Part shown: positions 1-6,590 of the stretch, in pieces
Numbering within the stretch: position 1 is the first letter of the stretch
Layout of the letters: the number at the start of each line of letters is the position of its first letter
Source of the DNA: Marinilabiliales bacterium
GTDB lineage: Bacteria; Bacteroidota; Bacteroidia; Bacteroidales; BM523
DNA length: 6,590 nt
Reading direction: 5' to 3'
NCBI GenBank assembly: GCA_002869425.1
Contig: PKSZ01000126.1
Coordinates: 1-6,590, forward strand
Position numbers and translations under genes: made by a program
The notes under the pieces: generated by a model
What the model saw: only the letters and a program-made list of their open reading frames with translations
Told to the model about the DNA's origin: nothing
Database searches by the model: none

Positions 1-3000
1 GAATAGGATTGTTTTCAGAATATTGAATGTCAGGATTGAATGAATAACCATAACCTCGTGCTATCAATAGCTCAGCTATTTCTTTAATAGAAGCATCATC
101 AAAATTGGTAGTGCTGATTGAAGGTTCTTCGGATGTATTATTTTCCGTTATTTCAGTTTCAACTTCTGTAATTTCATTACTGTTTATATCACTTGTTTCA
201 GTTTCTGGTTCCGCTACTATTTCTGTCTCTGTCTCTGTCTCTGTCTCTGGTTCAGTTACTGTTTCTGTTTCCGTAATTTCATTATTGTTTACATCACTTG
301 TTTCCGTCTCGGGCTCAGTTACTGTTTCCGTCTCTACCTCAGGTTCATTATTTTCTTCAGGATTTGTATTTTCAGCCAATAATTCTGTTTCTGGTGATTC
401 AATTTTTGTGGTGTCTGCCGTAGGTATAATTTCATTGCTTACAACATCTGAAGTATCCTCTGTTTCATCTTCAGGAGAATTATCTATTGGAGTGTCATCA
501 TAGAAAATAATAGTCCCACTTTCAATATTTTCCGATTCTGGTCCTTCATCAGTTTCTTCATTGTATGTTACATCATTTGTATTATCTGAAAGATTTGTTG
601 TATCGTTAGGGTTGGTTAGTGGTGTTATATCCGCAGTTGTTTTGATGATATTATCCTCTGAAATTCCAGGTGAAGTTTCATTGTATTTTGAAGCCAGCAT
701 AGCACTATCTTCAGTAATTGATGGAAGATCAAGATACATGCCATAGGCTTTCTGATTGTTTTCTAGTGCTTTTTCTTCAAGTAAGCTTGCTTCATACATT
801 AAATCATAGGATTCTTTATCTGTTTCAACATAAAAAGCCTTATCTCTAAGTCGTTTTGCTTCTCTGTAGTGTTTGTCTGCTTCTTTTTCCAGTTGTCTAC
901 CCATTCTGGCTTTATCTGAATTTCCAGGGGTTCTTACTTTTTCAAGGTTTTCTTTATATACCCAATATTTGTAGTCATTGGCATTTTCATAGTTTTCCAT
1001 TGCAGCAAACTGGTAATCCCATTTTTCTTTGCTTAGCCTATTTAGTTGCTTAGATGCTTTTTTCTTTTCTTTCTTACTGGCTGATGAGTTAATTATATCA
1101 TTCAAAGCTTTAATATCTTCTTCAATCATATCTACAGTAGACAGATTTCTTTCAGCTTCTTTGTATATCATGTTGGCTTCATCAAGTGCTTTTAAATCAA
1201 GTTCATCCAAGTCCAATTTTTCGATTATTTTGGCTTCTCTGTATCTTTCAACCATACTAACATCAATAGGCTGATTCATTGCTTGTAAGCGATCAACAAT
1301 AACCAGTTCATTGTTTACTGTAAATGTTACAGGATCTGGCTCAATTAATACATCCAGTGCAATTTCCTGACTTGTTAATGCTTGTTTTTCTAGAATTTTT
1401 GCTTTTCTGAGAAGCTTTACCTGATCGTCTGTATTCTGAATGGTGTCTGCTTGCTTCCTAATATTTTTGGCTTCAGTATAGTAAAATTCGGCTTCTTTAA
1501 GATACTGATTAGCAACTAAATCATTATTTTCAACTTTAGTCAGGCTTTCCTTTAACTGTTCCAATTGATTTTTGTATAAATTGTATTTTATGCTGTCTGC
1601 CTTGTGATGATTGTCATATGCTTTAAGAAGAATATCAGTGGCTCTTTTTTTATCTGCTGTAGCATCTTTTATCAGCTTATCTTTTTCTTTTTCACTATAT
1701 AAATTTTTAGCTTCTTCTAACATGTTTGAAGCTGCAGAATAGTCGTTTTCCGCTTCTTTTTCCTGCTTTGATGCTTTGTCTAGTAATCCTCTATATTCTT
1801 TTATTTGTTCTTCTTCCTCTGTCAGCAGTGTAAGTTCAGCTTTTCTACCAGCTTCTGTTTCCTGACTGGCTATTTCTACCGTTCCAACGCCTTCTTCCTG
1901 AGCCTCAGTATATAAGTCCAGTGCATGTTTTTGCTTTTCAATCGCTGTTAATTCAAGATTTTTGGCTAGTAGTAATTCGTCGGTTCTTTCTTTGAAATCT
2001 TCGATGAACATTGAGTTTTGCCTTGAGAAATTCGCCTTTTCATAAAATATGTTCGCTTCTTTTTCAAGGTTGTATGCTGTCTTTACCTTATTGTCTTCCG
2101 CAATAACACGGTTGTTATCCAATGATTTCTGGTATGCCTTATACTCTGTTTTGTTGGCCAATTCAACAATTTGATTATAGTTGTTGAATTTTTCCTCGGC
2201 TTGCTTAACTACTTCATCAATTTGTTTTTGTAATTCTTCTTTTTCTTTCTTTTTGCGCGTATTTTCTTCAGCTTGTTTTAGGTTTGATAATTCTTTGTTC
2301 AAATTACTAAATTCCTCAAATGTTGGAGTTGCATTGCTTCTGTTAACACGTGCAGATCTGATTTCTTTTTTGTCATCATCAGTTATTGGCAGATCGTTTT
2401 TTGGGACATATACAGATGCTTTTAATGTAAGTTCTGCTGGTGAAATATCTGTATTGGCTATTTGCCCACTGTATTGTTTTTTAAGAGCATCTGCATTTTT
2501 ATAGCTTTGATTTGCAAGTTCTTTATTTTGAGCCACCTGTTTCATCAGATTCTCAATCTCTTTTGAAATGGCTTTTTTGGTGTTAGAGTCAGAAATTGTA
2601 TCAGCTCCACGCTGCATTATTTCTACTTTTTGCTTTTGTTCTTGAGCAAGATTCTCATAGTACTTGGCATTGAAAAGTTGCTTCTCGAACTGTATCTCAG
2701 GTGTTTCATTTTCATCAGCATTGGCAAAATATACGTTATCTTCTGCTACGTCAACCGGACTTGTATCTTCCTCAACTTTAATTTCTTCTACAACAGTGCT
2801 TGTGTCTCTAACTTCTGCTGTTTCTGAAACTTCTTGATTGTTTTCTGGTACTGTATTGTCTGTGTTAGATACATTTTGTGCCAGATATTGGTCTTCTGCC
2901 TGTTTTGCCTGCTCGCTTTTTTGTTTGGCCTGTTCTATTTTGTAGTTGGCCAAATCTTTCATTTCTCTGATTTCAGTTTGCAGGGCTGTCTTTTTATCCT

Positions 3001-4471
3001 CGTCTGAAATTGAACTCAATTCAGTTTCTTTTTGGCTGGCAGCATTTAAAAGACCTTGTGCAACCTGTTGATCGTTTTTGGCTTCCTGGAGTAATTTATT
3101 TGCATCCTCAGATTCATATGATTCAGTAGTTATTTCCTCAATATCTTCTGTTACTGTTTCGTTTGATGTGTTATCTTTAACTTCTTCTGTGTTGGGTTCT
3201 TCCTCTTCAGAATTGCTAGGAGGTGTATCCTGTACATTATCATTATTCTCAGTATTATCTGCTAATACTTCACTATTTTCAGACGTATTTTCTTCAACTA
3301 TAGCCTCTTGATTGTCTGAATTATCTACATTTTCAGCAATATCTGATGTCTCTGAATTTTTATTGTCAGAAGCTATATCTGCTTCAATCTCCTTAACGAA
3401 ATCATCAGCTTCAGCAAGCACTTCCTGCTCAGTATTTACAACTGTTTTGGCAAAACCTTCATCTGCTTCAAGGTCTTTATTAAAGATGTCATTTTTAAGA
3501 TCCTCTGAAACCAATTCGTCATATGAATTTTCGAGGTCTTCTATATTGCTTGTATCTTTTTCAACATTTTCTGTTAGTTCATTCAGGAATGCAATTTCAT
3601 CGTTTAAGTTATTAACTTCAAGTTCTGCTTGTTTTTGTTGTTTTACTGCTTCAGCATACTCCTCGTTTTTAGATTTGTACTCATCCAGCTTGGTATTCAG
3701 AATCTGTTCGTATTCACTGTCTCCTTCAGGCGACTCATTTATCCTGTCTTTTATTGTTTTTATTTCATCTTGTAAAGAATTAAGCTCAGATTTAGTTTGT
3801 AAGCTATTAGTTTTATAATCTTCTAATTCTTTATTGGTTTTTTCTAATTCCGTTTTTCTAACAGCCAATTCTTCATCGATACTGGTTAGCTTTTTATCAT
3901 TAGCCATTACATTTTCTCTGTTTGTATTCAAATCAGAGACCAGTTCTTCAGCTGTTTTATCTTCAGAACTCATATTTTCAGCAAGATTGCTGGTTTCGTC
4001 TGCAAGTTTTTGTTTTTCTTTAGCTACTTGGTCCAGGTTATTTGCAATATTGAATGCTGTTACTGCTTGTTTTTTTAACCTGTCAGCATCTTCCTGCAAC
4101 TGGGTGGCTTTCTTTAATAGTTCTTTCTTTTGTGTTTCATCAACTGCTTTTTCTGCTTCAATGAATGCAAAATCAGCATCTGATTGTGCCTTATTGGCTT
4201 CATTATTTTTCCTTTCAGCAAATTTGTATGCCTGCACAGATTCTTTGAATGTGTATTTAGCATCATCTGAAATCTGTTCAGCATCTTTTTTAGCTGCATC
4301 AAGAACAATATCAGGACTGGTTACCTCAGCCAATTCAACTTCTGCGAACTCAAATCCCATGGCTCTGATATTCTGATCCGAAATGCCAGATGATTTTGAA
4401 CTCGAAAGCATGTCTGATTCATTCATTGAATTTACAGCAGCAATTGGAGTAACCTCTAGCTTGCTCTTCAT
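1..4471 (-). CDS. Giant coiled-coil protein segment with acidic linkers, third part of the interrupted protein (C-terminus beyond left edge)
   Basis: The frame is open for 1490 codons from the ATG at 4471 to the left edge with no stop. Approximate layout by residue: 1-60 short N-terminal region; 60-350 long Lys/Glu/Ala/Gln-rich coiled coil; 360-455 acidic Asn/Glu/Thr/Ser linker; 455-530 helical; 530-595 second acidic linker; 595-665 helical; 665-725 less helical segment (contains SVYVPKNDLPITDDDKK); 727-1027 coiled coil; 1030-1070 beta-like insert (DPVTFTVNNELVIVDRL); 1073-1247 coiled coil; 1260-1449 very acidic linker with Glu-Thr repeats; 1454-1490 start of a folded part (IKEIAELLIARGYGYSFN). 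There is no signal peptide or membrane segment, so export would depend on fusion to the upstream pieces. From memory of similar Bacteroidota proteins, a small SPOR-like domain may follow beyond position 1. The role is unknown; a long envelope spacer or scaffold is a guess. Confidence 0.8.
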   Translation of the reverse strand, partial: MKSKLEVTPIAAVNSMNESDMLSSSKSSGISDQNIRAMGFEFAEVELAEVTSPDIVLDAAKKDAEQISDDAKYTFKESVQAYKFAERKNNEANKAQSDADFAFIEAEKAVDETQKKELLKKATQLQEDADRLKKQAVTAFNIANNLDQVAKEKQKLADETSNLAENMSSEDKTAEELVSDLNTNRENVMANDKKLTSIDEELAVRKTELEKTNKELEDYKTNSLQTKSELNSLQDEIKTIKDRINESPEGDSEYEQILNTKLDEYKSKNEEYAEAVKQQKQAELEVNNLNDEIAFLNELTENVEKDTSNIEDLENSYDELVSEDLKNDIFNKDLEADEGFAKTVVNTEQEVLAEADDFVKEIEADIASDNKNSETSDIAENVDNSDNQEAIVEENTSENSEVLADNTENNDNVQDTPPSNSEEEEPNTEEVKDNTSNETVTEDIEEITTESYESEDANKLLQEAKNDQQVAQGLLNAASQKETELSSISDEDKKTALQTEIREMKDLANYKIEQAKQKSEQAKQAEDQYLAQNVSNTDNTVPENNQEVSETAEVRDTSTVVEEIKVEEDTSPVDVAEDNVYFANADENETPEIQFEKQLFNAKYYENLAQEQKQKVEIMQRGADTISDSNTKKAISKEIENLMKQVAQNKELANQSYKNADALKKQYSGQIANTDISPAELTLKASVYVPKNDLPITDDDKKEIRSARVNRSNATPTFEEFSNLNKELSNLKQAEENTRKKKEKEELQKQIDEVVKQAEEKFNNYNQIVELANKTEYKAYQKSLDNNRVIAEDNKVKTAYNLEKEANIFYEKANFSRQNSMFIEDFKERTDELLLAKNLELTAIEKQKHALDLYTEAQEEGVGTVEIASQETEAGRKAELTLLTEEEEQIKEYRGLLDKASKQEKEAENDYSAASNMLEEAKNLYSEKEKDKLIKDATADKKRATDILLKAYDNHHKADSIKYNLYKNQLEQLKESLTKVENNDLVANQYLKEAEFYYTEAKNIRKQADTIQNTDDQVKLLRKAKILEKQALTSQEIALDVLIEPDPVTFTVNNELVIVDRLQAMNQPIDVSMVERYREAKIIEKLDLDELDLKALDEANMIYKEAERNLSTVDMIEEDIKALNDIINSSASKKEKKKASKQLNRLSKEKWDYQFAAMENYENANDYKYWVYKENLEKVRTPGNSDKARMGRQLEKEADKHYREAKRLRDKAFYVETDKESYDLMYEASLLEEKALENNQKAYGMYLDLPSITEDSAMLASKYNETSPGISEDNIIKTTADITPLTNPNDTTNLSDNTNDVTYNEETDEGPESENIESGTIIFYDDTPIDNSPEDETEDTSDVVSNEIIPTADTTKIESPETELLAENTNPEENNEPEVETETVTEPETETSDVNNNEITETETVTEPETETETETEIVAEPETETSDINSNEITEVETEITENNTSEEPSISTTNFDDASIKEIAELLIARGYGYSFNPDIQYSENNPI
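160..345 (-). repeat. Glu-Thr-rich duplicated segment, 105-bp spacing
   Basis: Bases 168-230 and 273-335 are copies about 105 bp (35 codons) apart, matching at roughly 53 of 63 positions by hand alignment. In the protein they give EPETETSDVNNNEITE and EPETETSDINSNEITE, with a further ETVTEPETET unit between them. Most differences are third-position or conservative, and the offset is a multiple of three, so copy-number change keeps the frame. This is part of the acidic linker of the coiled-coil piece. Confidence 0.8.
225..248 (-). repeat. Hexanucleotide microsatellite (GTCTCT)x4, coding for Glu-Thr
   Basis: Four perfect copies of GTCTCT stand in a row on the plus strand (AGAGAC on the coding strand), with a degenerate copy just before them. 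They encode alternating Glu and Thr. Slippage in units of six bases would lengthen or shorten the linker without breaking the frame. Confidence 0.85.
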
Positions 4472-4477
4472 GATAAT

Positions 4478-5119
4478 TTAATCCAGACTGTTGAATTGCT
4501 TTTCTATTGGGTTTTTATCAACCTGAATTTTATATACAGAAATTTTATCACCAAAAGTTTCTCTATTGGATGCAAAATATGCATAATTCTCATTGGTATC
4601 TGTAATATACAGTATATCATCATAAGGAGAGTTAGTTGGAAAATCAAGATTTACTGGTTCTCCCCAGGTCTTTGAAATGGTATCATAAACAGACTTAAAA
4701 ATATCATAGCCACCCATGCTGTTATGTCCTTTGGAACAGAAATAAAGAGAAATACTATCCGGGTGTATGAAAGGATAATCTTCGTCAGCAGGTGTATTGA
4801 TTACGGGCCCCAGGTTTATAGGTTCGGACCAGTTCCCGTCTTCAATTTTTTTAATCATGTAAATATCCTTACCTGATTTACCTTTTTCTCCGTAACTGGA
4901 ATAGTAAATAACACCGAGTTTGTTGGAAAGGAACATAATATCTTTATCTCCACCTTTCTTATCGTATTTGGTTTTATATTCATCTGGTTTTACAATAATG
5001 CTTCCGCCAAAATCACCAAGTTCATAGCTATAATAAAAGTTGTTGCTTTTTATTTTCTTATTTTCAAGAACGATTAAATCGCTGATGTATTTTATGAGCT
5101 CAATTCCATTGTTACACAT
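4478..5119 (-). CDS. PD40 (WD40-like) beta-propeller segment, second part of the interrupted protein
   Basis: This piece has 213 codons from the ATG at 5119 to TAA 4480-4478. Three to four PD40-type blades are visible at about residues 61-200. Diagnostic strings are IYYSSYGEKGKSGKDIY, DYPFIHPDSISLYFCSKG followed by GGYDIFKS, and AYFASNRE. Repeated W-x-E-P-x-N-L motifs occur at 97-103 and 152-158. A full propeller normally needs six or seven blades, so this one is partial or pairs with another. There is no signal peptide, although such Bacteroidota TPR-PD40 proteins act in the envelope. The opening MCNNGIEL matches, as I recall the family, an internal conserved segment joining TPRs to the propeller, so this ATG is probably an internal Met and not a true start. 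The piece lies 12 nt after the upstream stop, in the same frame. It could be translated by restart, or be the middle of a broken gene. Confidence 0.75.
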   Translation of the reverse strand: MCNNGIELIKYISDLIVLENKKIKSNNFYYSYELGDFGGSIIVKPDEYKTKYDKKGGDKDIMFLSNKLGVIYYSSYGEKGKSGKDIYMIKKIEDGNWSEPINLGPVINTPADEDYPFIHPDSISLYFCSKGHNSMGGYDIFKSVYDTISKTWGEPVNLDFPTNSPYDDILYITDTNENYAYFASNRETFGDKISVYKIQVDKNPIEKQFNSLD

Positions 5120-5131
5120 ATTGATTTTTTG

Positions 5132-5554
5132 TTAAACATTTAAATCTTCTACTTCCTTTTTTTTGGCTTTGGAGATAAAAGTTTGATAGTTTTTAATCGC
5201 TTCGGTAAAATTGTAATTTAAGTGATAAGCTTTCCCCAAATAGTAATAGGCCTTGGGATCATCCACTTTTGTGTGGGAAAATTCCAGATACTCTATAGCT
5301 TTGCTCATATCTCCATTTGTTTCAACCAAACAGACGGCATAACGATAGTTATAAACAGGATCTTTGGGGTATAAACTCAAAAGTTGAGAATACATAGGCA
5401 GCGCTTCAGAAAAATTTTCATTATCGAACAGTAATTCTGCCTGCTGTTTTGTCTCAGTTTCACCTCCTGTTAATTCCTGAGCAAAGGCTTGTTCTGCAAA
5501 GAAGATCAGCAATAGGCTGAAAACGAATATTATGAAATTTTTAATTTTGTTCAT
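5132..5554 (-). CDS. Exported TPR-repeat segment, first part of an interrupted giant TPR/PD40/coiled-coil protein
   Basis: This piece codes for 140 residues. I chose the ATG at 5554 because it opens a textbook Sec signal peptide: a short Lys-rich start (MNKIK), a hydrophobic core at about residues 7-20, and a likely signal peptidase I site AFA|QE after residue 25. An in-frame ATG ten codons upstream (5584) would put a polar stretch before that peptide and is less likely. After cleavage, residues 36-133 form about three TPR-like helical hairpins with the typical A-x-x-x-Y and G-x-A-Y spacing, for example YYYLGKAYHLNYNFTEAIKN. TPRs bind protein partners, and here would act in the periplasm or at the outer membrane. 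The piece ends at TAA 5134-5132, straight after the last TPR helix. The same frame continues into the PD40 piece, so this is probably not the natural C-terminus. The partner is unknown. Confidence 0.8.
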   Translation of the reverse strand: MNKIKNFIIFVFSLLLIFFAEQAFAQELTGGETETKQQAELLFDNENFSEALPMYSQLLSLYPKDPVYNYRYAVCLVETNGDMSKAIEYLEFSHTKVDDPKAYYYLGKAYHLNYNFTEAIKNYQTFISKAKKKEVEDLNV

Positions 5555-5634
5555 ATGTCTAATCACAGCATTATTACATACCATGAAGAAATACTTTAAC
5601 CAAACAGCTAAAAATAATAATAATAAGTTATCTA

Positions 5635-5666
5635 CAAAGGCTATGTCTTATATATTTCTTCACAAT
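5635..5666 (-). promoter_or_regulatory. Candidate promoter for the minus-strand envelope gene
   Basis: On the minus strand, ATTG (5666-5663) is followed after 19 nt by TAGCCTTTG (5643-5635). The spacing fits the Bacteroidota -33/-7 arrangement, but the -7 box has three bases where the consensus TAnnTTTG has two. The implied leader to the ATG at 5554 is about 70-75 nt. This is a weak call. Confidence 0.25.
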
Positions 5667-5778
5667 TACATGTACATATCTAAAATAATGATGCGATTTC
5701 AATAAAATTCCATAAAATGAGCTAAAAAATGTTAATAAAGTTTCAAAAAGAATATAGCTAGGTTCGAGAGAATTGAGA

Positions 5779-5786
5779 TATATTTG
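5779..5786 (+). promoter_or_regulatory. Candidate recA promoter, Bacteroidota -7 box
   Basis: TATATTTG fits the Bacteroidota -7 consensus TAnnTTTG exactly and ends 29 nt before the recA ATG, leaving room for a short leader. No TTTG-like -33 element is visible 19-21 nt upstream, so the call rests on the -7 box and its position. Absence of a good -33 could mean that an activator helps here. Confidence 0.45.
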
Positions 5787-5815
5787 TTTTGCTCAATCGA
5801 TTAAAATACTTGAAT

Positions 5816-6590
5816 ATGGATAAAGAAATGAATAAAGAGAAACTGAAAGCATTGCAGCTTACACTTAGTAAGATAGAGAAAGACTACGGGAAAGGTACAA
5901 TTATGAAGCTGGGGGATGATGCTGTTGTTAATGAACCATCAATATCATCAGGATCTCTTTCATTAGACATGGCGTTAGGCGTAGGTGGTTATGCTAAAGG
6001 TCGGATTGTTGAAATATATGGCCCGGAATCATCTGGTAAAACAACCTTGGCTTTGCATGCTATTGCTGAAGCACAGAAAGAAGGTGGTATAGCAGCCTTT
6101 ATTGATGCTGAACATGCATTTGATCGGTTTTATGCTCAGAAATTGGGAATAGATATTGAAAATTTACTTGTTTCTCAACCAGATAATGGCGAGCAAGCAT
6201 TGGAAATAACAGATCATTTAATCCGTTCTGGAGCAATTGATATTGTTGTAGTGGATTCGGTTGCGGCACTTACACCAAAGGCAGAAATTGACGGTGAGAT
6301 GGGTGATTCGAGAATGGGCTTGCAGGCGCGTTTGATGTCACAGGCTTTAAGAAAACTTACTGCCAATATCAGTAAAACTAGAACTTGTTGTGTTTTCATT
6401 AATCAGCTTCGAGAAAAAATAGGGGTTATGTTTGGAAACCCAGAGACAACAACCGGAGGTAATGCGCTGAAGTTTTATGCATCCATTCGTTTGGACGTAA
6501 GAAAGATTGGCCAGTTAAAAGATGGTGATGATGTAAGTGGAAACAGGACAAGAGTGAAAATTGTGAAAAATAAATTGGCTCCACCTTTTA
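5816..6590 (+). CDS. recA: Recombinase RecA, N-terminal three quarters (cut by right edge)
   Basis: RecA forms an ATP-dependent filament on single-stranded DNA, drives strand exchange in homologous recombination, and triggers LexA-type self-cleavage where an SOS system exists. The 258 codons present cover the N-terminal helix region and most of the ATPase core: Walker A GPESSGKT at 69-76, the catalytic Glu in DAEHAFD (Glu99), Walker B IDIVVVDS at 141-148, the L1 segment with [10 protein letters not shown], and the L2 segment from about 196 with the hallmark [17 protein letters not shown]. The fragment ends at VKNKLAPPF; RecA is normally about 345 residues, so the last quarter lies outside. 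I chose the ATG at 5816; an in-frame ATG at 5828 is also possible, and neither has a Shine-Dalgarno sequence. All key residues are intact and the frame has no stop. Confidence 0.98.
   Translation, partial: MDKEMNKEKLKALQLTLSKIEKDYGKGTIMKLGDDAVVNEPSISSGSLSLDMALGVGGYAKGRIVEIYGPESSGKTTLALHAIAEAQKEGGIAAFIDAEHAFDRFYAQKLGIDIENLLVSQPDNGEQALEITDHLIRSGAIDIVVVDSVAALTPKAEIDGEMGDSRMGLQARLMSQALRKLTANISKTRTCCVFINQLREKIGVMFGNPETTTGGNALKFYASIRLDVRKIGQLKDGDDVSGNRTRVKIVKNKLAPPF

Larger units (their letters stand above)
1..5554 (-). pseudogene. Single reading frame for a giant TPR-PD40-coiled-coil envelope protein, interrupted by two TAA codons
   Basis: The starts at 5554, 5119 and 4471 and both stops lie in one frame, so the region reads as 1851 codons containing only two stops, TAA at 5134-5132 and TAA at 4480-4478. 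Read through, the order is signal peptide, TPRs, PD40 propeller, long coiled coils with acidic linkers. That is a coherent exported protein, and only its first part carries an export signal. A single base change at each stop would restore sense (for example Lys or Gln at the first, Glu or Lys at the second). I label it a candidate pseudogene because two nonsense changes is the plainest reading. The rest of the frame shows no frameshift or further stop over more than 1800 codons, so any damage is recent, or is a base-calling artefact, or the stops are tolerated through restart or readthrough. Confidence 0.55.
5555..5815. promoter_or_regulatory. Divergent intergenic region between recA and the giant envelope gene
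   Basis: This is 261 bp of very AT-rich DNA with no convincing gene. It contains a short AAT/ATA trinucleotide run at about 5611-5626, in what would be the leader of the minus-strand gene, and an 8-bp palindrome TACATGTA at 5667-5674. It also holds the two candidate promoters listed separately. I saw no longer inverted repeat that could be called an SOS operator, no riboswitch and no terminator hairpin. The minus-strand frame is open up to an ATG at 5584, which is why some callers would take 30 bp of this region into that gene. Confidence 0.7.

Noticed and set aside
105..503. Plus-strand open frame giving a Ser/Val-rich repetitive protein
   Set aside because: It is the antisense shadow of the Glu/Thr-rich linker: GTCTCT-type repeats read as Ser-Val. 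It lies opposite the strong minus-strand frame and has no domain.
3078..4376. Several plus-strand open frames rich in Ser, Phe and Leu (3078-3311, 3312-3818, 3834-4376)
   Set aside because: They are complements of the Lys/Glu/Asp-rich coiled-coil coding strand, which naturally read as Ser/Phe/Leu; no signal or family is seen.
1..5554. Reassignment of TAA as a normal sense codon
   Set aside because: If TAA were an ordinary sense codon it should occur often, yet it occurs in frame only twice in 1851 codons here and not at all in 258 codons of recA. Both occurrences sit at domain joints, which fits rare events better.
5554..5584. Start of the minus-strand gene at the upstream ATG 5584
   Set aside because: It would add ten mostly polar residues before a complete signal peptide; the ATG at 5554 gives a standard N-region.
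5667..5674. Palindrome TACATGTA as an operator for recA or the divergent gene
   Set aside because: It is only 8 bp, does not extend on either side, and such short palindromes arise by chance in AT-rich DNA.
6214..6399. Minus-strand open frame of 61 codons inside recA
   Set aside because: It lies wholly opposite the conserved Walker B to L2 region of recA and shows no features of its own.

Overview
The window looks like a chromosomal segment of a member of the Bacteroidota. It is AT-rich, has no visible Shine-Dalgarno sequences, carries a TAnnTTTG-type promoter box before recA, and contains a TPR/PD40 envelope protein of a style common in that phylum. The class or order cannot be fixed from what is here.

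Layout. Positions 5816-6590 (+) hold the first 258 codons of recA, cut by the right edge. Positions 5555-5815 are a divergent intergenic region with a candidate promoter for each side. Everything from 5554 down to position 1 on the minus strand is one reading frame coding for a very large envelope-type protein: signal peptide and TPR repeats (5554-5132), a partial PD40 beta-propeller (5119-4478), then at least 1490 residues of coiled coil broken by acidic low-complexity linkers and running off the left edge (4471-1).

Main observation. The three minus-strand pieces are in exactly the same frame. They are separated only by two single TAA codons, at 5134-5132 and 4480-4478, each followed within a few codons by an in-frame ATG. 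Across both stops the protein reads as continuous. Only the first piece has a signal peptide, so the downstream pieces would be exported only if made as one chain with it. The window therefore shows either a giant secreted protein gene recently broken by two nonsense changes (or base-call errors), a gene split at domain boundaries with translational restart, or a readthrough case. Wholesale reassignment of TAA is unlikely, because about 2100 other codons in the window contain no in-frame TAA, TAG or TGA.

The left end also holds an in-frame Glu-Thr repeat tract with a hexanucleotide microsatellite and a 105-bp spaced duplication. RecA has no evident functional link to the minus-strand gene beyond sharing the divergent intergenic region. 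No RNA genes, insertion sequences or CRISPR arrays were seen.
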